From contig JAOCPU010000013.1 of the NCBI GenBank assembly GCA_035772785.1, forward strand, positions 579,053-643,052: a stretch of 64,000 nucleotides of DNA. Reading direction: 5' to 3'. Of the stretch, positions 57,785 through 64,000 are shown one piece after another. A program made the translations under genes and the position numbers. The DNA comes from Phlebiopsis flavidoalba (taxonomy: Eukaryota; Basidiomycota; Agaricomycetes; Polyporales; Phanerochaetaceae). Positions within the stretch are counted from its first letter, which is position 1; each line of letters starts with the position of its first letter. The notes below the pieces were generated by a model that worked only from the letters and a program-made list of their open reading frames with translations, was not told the origin of the DNA and did no database searches.

Positions 57785-59280
57785 ATGCACCCAGAAGTCG
57801 ACGGCGCGGCGGACAGCGATATGATCGTCGAAGAGGCGACGGAGATGGGCACGAAGCTCATCGAGGCTATCCTTAGCAGGCAGCCCGTCGAGCTCATCAA
57901 AGCCCAGATCGACGCTGGTGCGCCCCCTCTGGTACCAGGACGAAGAAGGCACCTCGGCGTTGCATGCTGCTGCATATATCGAGAGCGAGGAGCTTATTAG
58001 ATATCTGATAGAGCAAGGAGCTGTCTGGAATGCCGGTATGTCCGCGCGATCATTCCATCTACAGGCTAACCAAACGTGCTGCTTGTAGTTGACAACCTGC
58101 GCAATAGCGCGGGTGACATTGCGCTGTCTCTTAATAACGAGACTTGTTACACGACTATAACGGGATGCAGGCATCAGATCTGGTGCGTACTCGCATGTAT
58201 GTCACCCGCATACGGCTAGCTCAATATATGTGGCAGAGCTTCTCTTGTCCTTGCTTTCTTCCAAGGGTCCACCGGAGACGTCACCTTTGTCACTCGTATT
58301 GAAGGCAACCGACTTTACCGCCGCAGTGGGGGCAGGGTCTACGGATACCTACCTGAATACGCCGTTACAATTCATCAAGGACAAGAACGGTCAAGAGAGA
58401 TATGTGTCGTCAAAGTCAACGAGGAAGAAGAGGTCGGCGTTATGATGGGCTGGGAAACGGATATTAGTAAGTCACCATTCATCCCATTCGCAAATGCTAG
58501 CTTAAACAGGATAGTGTGAAGTGAAGAAGACTGTCGAGAAGCTTTGCTCTGACCACGAAAACCTTTCTTCCGGACTCAAGGTGCTTAATATCGGGTTCGG
58601 ACTTGGAATAGTATGGCTGTGTGTCTATTCGAATCCTTGCACCGGCTGACATGACCTCCGTAGGTCGATACATTCTTCCAAGAGCTACCTACTCGTCCAT
58701 CGGAACACGTTATAATTGAAGCCCACCCGGACGTTCTAGCTCATATGCGAGAGCTAGGCTGGCACGAAAAGCCCGGGGTCCGCATCTTGGAGGGAAAGTG
58801 GCAGGACTTTGTCGAGAGCGAGGAGCTAATTGCGGTGGGCGGCTTCGACGTGATCTACACGGACACATTCTCGGAGGACTACCAAGGCGAGCTCTATTTT
58901 GTTCCCGAGACAGTTCTGGGTTTTGATGGATTTATGGCACACAGAGCTCCAAAAATTCTTTGGCCACGTACCCGACCTCCTCGCGGGCCCCGAGTCGCGG
59001 TTCAGCTTCTTCCATGGGCTGGGCGCTACCAGTAAGCGTCTGGCCCTTGCGACCAGAGTTTGCGGACTCATCTTTGATGCGGTTTCAGATGCGCTTTTCT
59101 ACGAATGTGTACACCCACGTCTCTGACCTGCACCTCGCGGAGATCGGCATGGACGTGGAGTGGAGCGAGGTGGATGTATTCGACGACGACCAGCAACGGT
59201 GGGGGACGACGCGAGAATATTTTGGCCAGGTACGTTTCTACAGAACTCCCCAGCCCATCGCAAAGATGCGCCTGTTATAG
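57785..59280 (+). CDS. RMT2: Arginine N-delta-methyltransferase Rmt2
   Basis: Start ATG 57785: MHPEVDGAADSDMIVEEATE with MGTKLIEAILSRQPVELIKA. An ankyrin-like N-terminal region follows: YQDEEGTSALHAAAYIESEE and LIRYLIEQGAVWNAV (about 57935-58035), an intron, DNLRNSAGDIALSLNNETCY (about 58091-58150). The methyltransferase part has QERYVSSKSTRKK, MMGWETDI (about 58443-58467), an intron, VEKLCSDHENLSSGLKVLNI with GFGLGIVD (SAM motif I, about 58530-58668 across an intron), HVIIEAHPDVLAHM (about 58711-58752), EGKWQDFV, GGFDVIYTDTFSEDY (about 58840-58884), FFGHVPDLLAGPESRFSFFH with GLGAT (about 58959-59031), and LHLAEIGMDVEWSEVDVFDD (about 59130-59190). It ends QPIAKMRLL-stop (59280). In yeast the enzyme modifies ribosomal protein L12 on the arginine delta nitrogen. 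Length fits the family. Confidence 0.92.
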
Positions 59281-59923
59281 CGCGGGCCGTCGAACCTGAA
59301 ATCAGTCATCGAGATCCTAGACAGTATCCTGTGCAAACTCTCTCTCGCCAACTTGCTATCATTTCACAAATGCTTTTTATTTTTTGTTTGTTTTTTCTTC
59401 ATTTTTTTTTTTTCTTTTTAATGGCCTTTTTTTTTTTTTTTTTTTCTTTTCATTTTTTTTTTTTTGCGTTTTCACACTCCAATGTCGTATGAATGTGGGG
59501 GTGCAGTAGGCAGGGCTTGACTATGATTGGCCGGTGGAATAATCGTGAGTCGTCTTGGAGTTGTTAATCGCATCCTTGATGTGATGCGTGATGGGATGTT
59601 TCAGTAGTGCGACGAAGGCGGGGGGTCCGTCGTGACGCGCACCGCCCTGATTTGGCCGGCCCTGTTACGCGCTCCAAGGTTTGCGTATATAAACCTGATT
59701 CCTACTCGACCCATCACTGACTAGCCAGCGGGTCTTTTTGCTGCCTTTTCCTCTCAGTCGGCTGGCCTCGACTGATTTTTGCGTGGTATTTTTATAATCG
59801 TTCTTTCCCCAGCTCCTTTGCATTTATCCTTCCTTGGGTTGTTTTTCTATCACGCCTTCACACGCTTGTCATCAGGGTCGTATTACTACGCGCGACAAAC
59901 AAACCTGGGAAAAACAGCCTGCC
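59281..59923. promoter_or_regulatory. T-rich 3' region of RMT2 and TATA-containing promoter of the next gene
   Basis: From 59376 to 59465 the plus strand is almost all T, in runs of up to about 20, with a few C, G and A: probably a terminator-like or low-complexity tract whose exact length is unreliable. Near 59692 the sequence gcgtatataaacct is a good TATA box, about 230 bases before the ATG at 59924, with C/T-rich leader sequence between them (tgccttttcctctcagtcgg). Confidence 0.5.
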
Positions 59924-61233
59924 ATGGCGGCCAGCCTGCTCGGAGGTGGTGATGGGGTTCCCGTCCAGCTGTTTCGTTTTGGTGCGTTCTTGCGATTGTT
60001 TTCTCCGGGCGCACAAGAAAACTGATTTTTTGCGTTCTCAAAGCAGCGCTACAGACGCCAAACGAGGAACCTAACCTTGATGTGCCGTACGAACTGAAGA
60101 GCTTCGTAAGTACCCGAGGCGGTCACTAAGCAAATGTATCTTATCTCGGAGACAGTTCAAAGAAGACGTATGGGCTGCGCCCGCATCCCTGCAATTACCA
60201 GAGCCGCTTCTTCGGTACTACAAGAAGGGTGTCGAGTGGGTGTGCTAATTGTCAGCTTCGCGTGAGTACATTCGTCTCCTTATGAGCAGGACACACGCTT
60301 ATTCGCGATGGTCTATCAGCGCGCTGCTCGGAGTCCCCATTGCGATCTACTATGTCGCCTGCCCTGCACAATCTTCCAGAAGACGTAGACGACAAGAAGG
60401 ACGACGATGACGACCACGACCACTGGTGGCACTGGCATGGCTTTGACCGGGTGTGGAAGGCGCGACTCATCAGCCTGGCTGTGTGGGTCGCGCTCTCATG
60501 CTTCTCGTCTTCGTACCGATGCACCTGGGAAGAAGAAGGTACAGTGCGGCCCGCCTCTGCTCTCAGGCCCGGGCTGACCCTCCCTCCGCTTTGCAGGGCA
60601 AGACAGAGGTCAACATGATGATCCAGAAGTGGGAGGCCGAGGACCGCGCCGTGCTGCCCCCCCGGTGCGCCCTATCCGACGCTCAAGATGAAGATGCCCG
60701 GTGTCATCAGCAAGAACATCAGATAGCCGTCAGCGTGCCCGCTGGTCCCGCGCCGACCATGTACCAGCCTGGCTCACAGGTCCCACCCGTACGGTCCACT
60801 CCGCCCCGCCCGGTGCGCCCGGCTGCGTATACTAACCACGATGACACAGTATCTTGCGAACCCGCCGTCAGACCCCGAGGCGGCCAACTACTACCAGCAA
60901 CCGCCACAGATGCAGCAGCAGCCTCCCGCAGGCCAGTGGGGCCCTCCCTCTGCCGGCTACGGCGCTCGCCAGAGCTACAACAGCGAGCAGTCGAACTACA
61001 ACGGTCAGCCGCAGGGGGTTATAATGGCCAGCAACAGGGCTACAACGGCCAGCAGCAAGGCTACAACAACCAGCAGCAGCAGGGTTTCAACGGATCCCAG
61101 GGCTACAACACCAACACCCAGATGCCCGCCGTGCCGATGTACAAACGCGCGCGACGAGCAGGTACCGGGCTACCACGGCTTCCCGACGGCACACACAGAC
61201 GAGAAGAACCCGTTCGAGGACGTCAAGGTCTGA
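59924..61233 (+). CDS. Hypothetical membrane protein with GYNGQQQ repeat tail
   Basis: No family was recognised. ATG 59924 gives MAASLLGGGDGVPVQLF, an intron, then ALQTPNEEPNLDVPYELKSF at a gtaagt donor (60104), and after the intron FKEDVWAAPASLQLPEPLLR with YYKKGVEW (about 60154-60237). After another intron come THAYSRWSISALLGVPIAIY and YVACPAQS (about 60293-60375), the first membrane stretch, an acidic/His-rich loop (DDDDDHDHWWHWHG), RLISLAVWVALMLLVFVPMH (second span, about 60462-60530 across a shift), an intron, KTEVNMMIQKWEAEDRAVLP (about 60601-60660). The C-terminal half is Gln/Pro/Tyr-rich: ANPPSDPEAANYYQQPPQMQ, then GYNGQQQ-type repeats (about 61015-61110), ending VPGYHGFPTAHTDEKNPFED with V-K-V-stop (61233). 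Topology suggests a two-span membrane protein with a disordered cytosolic tail ending in a sorting-like NPF motif. Confidence 0.6.
61010..61115 (+). repeat. Tandem Gly-Tyr-Asn-Gly-Gln-Gln coding repeat
   Basis: About five imperfect copies of a 21-24-base unit (ggctacaacggccagcagca and variants) encode GYNGQQQ, GYNGQQQ, GYNNQQQQ, GFNGSQ, GYNTNTQ. Single-base differences between copies and one frame slip near 61018 are visible. Confidence 0.7.
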
Positions 61234-61316
61234 GGAGAGACGCCTCTGTATAAACTAGTAATGAACGACTGCTGGACGACTTTTATATTAATACATGTTC
61301 TGCTTGGCCCGCTGGA

Positions 61317-62894
61317 CTACGCTCGGTGTGAGTGTCGTGCCCGGACTCGAGGTCCGTTTTGTGGGTGGAGATCGTCGAGACGGTGCCAGGGGACGTGACA
61401 GGCGTCGAACGAGATCCTGAATGTGCTGGTAGGTGCGGGTGGTGTGGTTACGCGCGTCACGGCGCGGGCGCTGGGCAGTTGGTGCAGAGGAATGACTGGC
61501 TCTGTATTAAGCGAGGACGATATCGGTAGGTCATTAGTGAAGAAGGTGTTGGTGTGGTATTCCCTTGAGGAGCGGACCATGACGGTCGAGAAGATCATGC
61601 CCTAGAAAACTCTACGTCAGCATTTGCGCGTCGATCCCGACGTGGATATATGCGTACTATGGCGGGGCAGATCTTGATGGACATGTCCAGGTCAAACAAG
61701 GTTGCAAAGCTGGGAGCGGGGATGAGCTCACACCGAATTAAGCACAATCCAGGTTAGAGTAGCTTCGTGTGACACTCGTTGTGATCAGCACTATCAAAAG
61801 ACAGCTGTATACAGCGGCTATATATTTATTGGTGAGTAGTTGGTATAATTGGACACTGACCGCGTACTCACCTGGGACTCAAGAATGACGGCCATGACGC
61901 CCAGGAAGCGTACAGACCGGCTACGGCGGGCCCACCGACGCTTCGATGCGTAGACCATATTTTCCAAGAAATCAAGACTGGTCGTCCCGTCAGCGGCGGG
62001 GCCAAAAATGGGATCAAAGGACTCACTACTGGATATTAAATTTGCGGCTAGCGTAATGGAGTAGAAATATCTGACGTTGTTGAGCGTAAGATGTGGAGAG
62101 AGCGACAGGTCCACTATGCTGCATTAGGCTGACCAGTACCCATGCGGTGAATCCTTTGCGCCCGACGTGAAGTTCAGGGTCGCGGACGGCGTGTGGCGCA
62201 CGTACCTGCGTCGGTAAGGACAAGAAGGGACGGCACGAGGATAACGTATGGATTGCGGCCCCATACAACGTAGGTCCGGTATACCTATACAAGCGACGGC
62301 GTTGAGAGCTATTTATTTTTTAGATTAGGCTTGGGACGTACGATGATGGCATCGGTCACGAGCGTGAGGAGCATGTACGTGAGTATCCGTGCAAAGCGTT
62401 GCGCCAGAGGAATATGGTCGTAATACGCGAGAGAAGCATTAGGCGTGTCTGTGTTCTCTGTGAACGCGGTCACGACGCGTACAAAGTCGATTGCTAAATA
62501 CTGCGTTGGGATTTCTTAGTCCGCGCCGGGTCTCGGAGGACAAGTGATGGGGCACTCACGACCGTGATCAACACGAAAATAATAAACGCAAGGCCAAAGA
62601 GCCAGAGGGTATTTCGGCCCTCCTTGGCCTCCAGTAAAAGACACGGAGGCTCTGGCAGAACACGACGACGTACATGCCTGGCGCACCCGCGGGTCAATAA
62701 AATCTGAGAGCGGAAGCACGGACGCGACTTGCCGTAGAAAATGGACTCGACTAGGGTGCCGACGAGCTGGCCTCTGACTAGCGAGATTGGCATGGCGCGA
62801 TGGTCGTGTCTGGGTGGTTCGCCAGAGGTTCGGGAGCAACGGCGAGCTGCACGGGCGCGAGGGGCGTATTATAATCACCCACTGCGCTGACAAC
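61317..62894 (-). CDS. Agaricomycete seven-transmembrane hypothetical protein
   Basis: Recognisable minus-strand exons are VRGQLVGTLVESIFYG (about 62785-62738), a segment readable in the next frame as YVVVFCQSL, and LEAKEGRNTLWLFGLAFIIF with VLITV at a gtgag donor (about 62632-62560). Next: VRVVTAFTENTDTPNASLAY with LAQRFARILTYMLLTLVTDA and IIV (about 62485-62340), an intron, YRTYVVWGRNPYVILVPSLL with VLTDAG (about 62285-62205), NNVRYFYSITLAANLIS (about 62083-62035), LISWKIWSTHR (about 61980), VMAVILES (about 61897-61874), and a final part with SIKICPAIVRIY (about 61680). The DT...L.LY...RCY/TYVVWG pattern belongs to a large agaricomycete family of 7TM proteins of unknown function. Start and stop are not fixed; the C-terminal tail from about 61600 is Ser/Pro-rich. 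Receptor-like function is possible but unsupported. Confidence 0.55.
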
Positions 62895-64000
62895 CGTGGG
62901 TACCGCGCTAAACGGGATGTACAGTACGCGTTGACATGGTGCTAGCGGCGCCCGGGTGCACAGGGCAGGTCAGAAGCAGCCAGACCCGTCGCCATCGCCA
63001 GTCCGAGAGCCCACAACCATCTGCCTTCATTTGAACCAGGCGCCACACACGCCCACCCAGGTATTACTGTGTCTGGCTTCCACGCAGCTCTGCGACTTTG
63101 ATTCTCGTCTTTCATTAATTAACTGGCAATGACGCGCCGCAGCACATCCTCGTATTCTGGTGACACTAGCGGCGATTTCAGCCACGGCCCAAAATACCGC
63201 AGCCGAGGCGGGGAATCCAGGCTCCAGGGTTCTGCCCGCAGCGTGATCCGCCTGATGCGCCTCTGGGTGCTAGCACACGCAGGGGCGCCGCCGCGTCCAA
63301 TTCTATCGCCGCCGCGCCGCTGGACTGAATGGGCACAGGCTTTTCTCAGCGGCGGGCGCGAGCGAATAGCGGTCCGCACACACCAACTCAGCACTGCGCC
63401 CCCATGTGGCCTGCATCACGACGCTGATTTCATTTGGCCCATTGCCGTGGCGAGCGCGGCCAGCCGTCGCGATTGCGCCATCGCGTGGCGCCAGACAGCC
63501 CCCAGGGACGCGTACACGGAGGCGCAAGCGCAAATTCAGGACAGGGGCCGCAACGGCGGGAGAACGTGGGGTATATATCAGCTACTGTGGCGGACGCTGT
63601 TCGGCACCGCCGTCCTTCATGCTCGGCGTGCCCATCTGCGACTCTGCATCCTTGGACTTGTACACCAGCCCCTCCGCCTGCTACGTCCTGCGCCGGGCTG
63701 TCCCGTCAGAGGTCGTCGATCTTGGACAGAAACAGCGACGCAACGCACGCGAGCCCCCGCCCACGGCCACGAGCGAGATGAACGCCCAGCGCCTGTGCCC
63801 GCCCGGAAACGCGTCGCGCACGACCTCCTAGCACGCCCCCGCGGGCAGAGCGCGTCGAATGCCGCCGGACTGGGCGCTCGTGCCCGCGGCAAGCCGCACG
63901 CGCGACGGCGGCGGCCTCGGGGCCCGACAGCGCGCCCGAGGCGACCGTGAGACGGTGCGCCTGCAATGTACGCCGTGACCTTTGCCGTTGAGACTACGGC
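62895..64000. other. GC-rich right edge, no gene recognised
   Basis: The last kilobase is clearly more GC-rich than the rest, so all six frames are open over hundreds of bases and open frames mean little. A plus-strand ATG at 63619 gives MLGVPICDSASLDLYTSPSA, the only stretch with ordinary composition, and might be the N-terminus of a gene running off the window. No domain motif was found on either strand. Confidence 0.3.

Noticed and set aside
63129..63950. Plus-strand open frame of 273 codons at the right edge
   Set aside because: All six frames are open in this GC-rich stretch; the peptide is Arg/Ala/Pro-rich with no domain, hydrophobic core or plausible splice structure.
1..64000. Transposons, terminal repeats or CRISPR arrays
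   Set aside because: No reverse transcriptase, integrase or transposase motif, no long terminal repeats and no regularly spaced direct repeats were seen by reading; the three amidohydrolase copies are intron-bearing paralogs, not mobile elements.

Overview
The window is nuclear DNA from a filamentous fungus, almost certainly an agaricomycete basidiomycete. Genes are split by many short introns (about 50-76 nt, GT...CTAAC...AG). The gene content also fits: a class II histone deacetylase with an Arb2 domain, Csf1, Rad10, Rmt2, a Flc/TRP-type ML-domain channel, F-box/LRR proteins, agaricomycete 7TM proteins and a GH128-type hydrolase. The large membrane-anchored 'CE9' amidohydrolases recall Ceratobasidiaceae (Rhizoctonia-like fungi), but that placement is a guess. 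No mobile element, CRISPR array, rRNA or tRNA gene was recognised.

Most protein families here can be read only by switching reading frame every 50-150 codons, and this includes housekeeping genes (ATP synthase OSCP, NSA2, Rad10). Several shifts sit in homopolymers. I read this as uncorrected indel errors in a draft assembly, not as mass pseudogenisation. Spans below are therefore gene spans (first plausible start to last plausible stop, introns included), not clean reading frames.

Layout. 1-0.85 kb: C-terminus of Mgs1/WRNIP1 (+). 1.0-5.3 kb: a SUV39/Clr4-type H3K9 methyltransferase (-). 5.5-9.3 kb: amidohydrolase copy 1 (+). 9.6-10.8 kb: F-box protein (-). 11.9-15.7 kb: poorly conserved low-complexity genes, interrupted by an aberrant poly-G/poly-T block. 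15.9-18.6 kb: GH128-like fragment (-), ATP5/OSCP (-), phosphopantothenoylcysteine decarboxylase (+). 18.65-22.5 kb: amidohydrolase copy 2 (-). 23.5-26.3 kb: Flc/TRP-like channel (+). 27.6-30.5 kb: Hda1-type deacetylase (+). 30.8-34.6 kb: amidohydrolase copy 3 (-). 34.9-36.3 kb: Rad10/ERCC1 (+). 36.5-40.1 kb: a large unrecognised nuclear-type protein (-). 40.5-41.4 kb: Dsc4-type DUF1746 protein (+). 41.5-41.7 kb: a tiny twin-CX9C protein (-). 42.15-53.9 kb: the giant lipid-transfer protein Csf1 (+). 54.0-55.2 kb: Yip1 (-). 55.2-59.3 kb: NSA2, a PRKRIP1-like protein and Rmt2 (all +). 59.9-61.2 kb: a membrane protein with a GYNGQQQ repeat tail (+). 61.3-62.9 kb: a 7TM protein (-). 63-64 kb: a GC-rich edge with no recognisable gene.

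Functionally this is mostly a compact housekeeping neighbourhood: chromatin silencing (H3K9 methyltransferase, Hda1), replication and repair (Mgs1, Rad10), membrane traffic and lipids (Csf1, Yip1, Dsc4) and ribosome assembly (NSA2, Rmt2). Three dispersed copies of an unusual two-domain amidohydrolase are interspersed. No convincing single new 'system' is seen. The best candidates for novelty are the amidohydrolase family, whose second half lacks the metal-binding HxH, and the unrecognised 3.6-kb nuclear gene.
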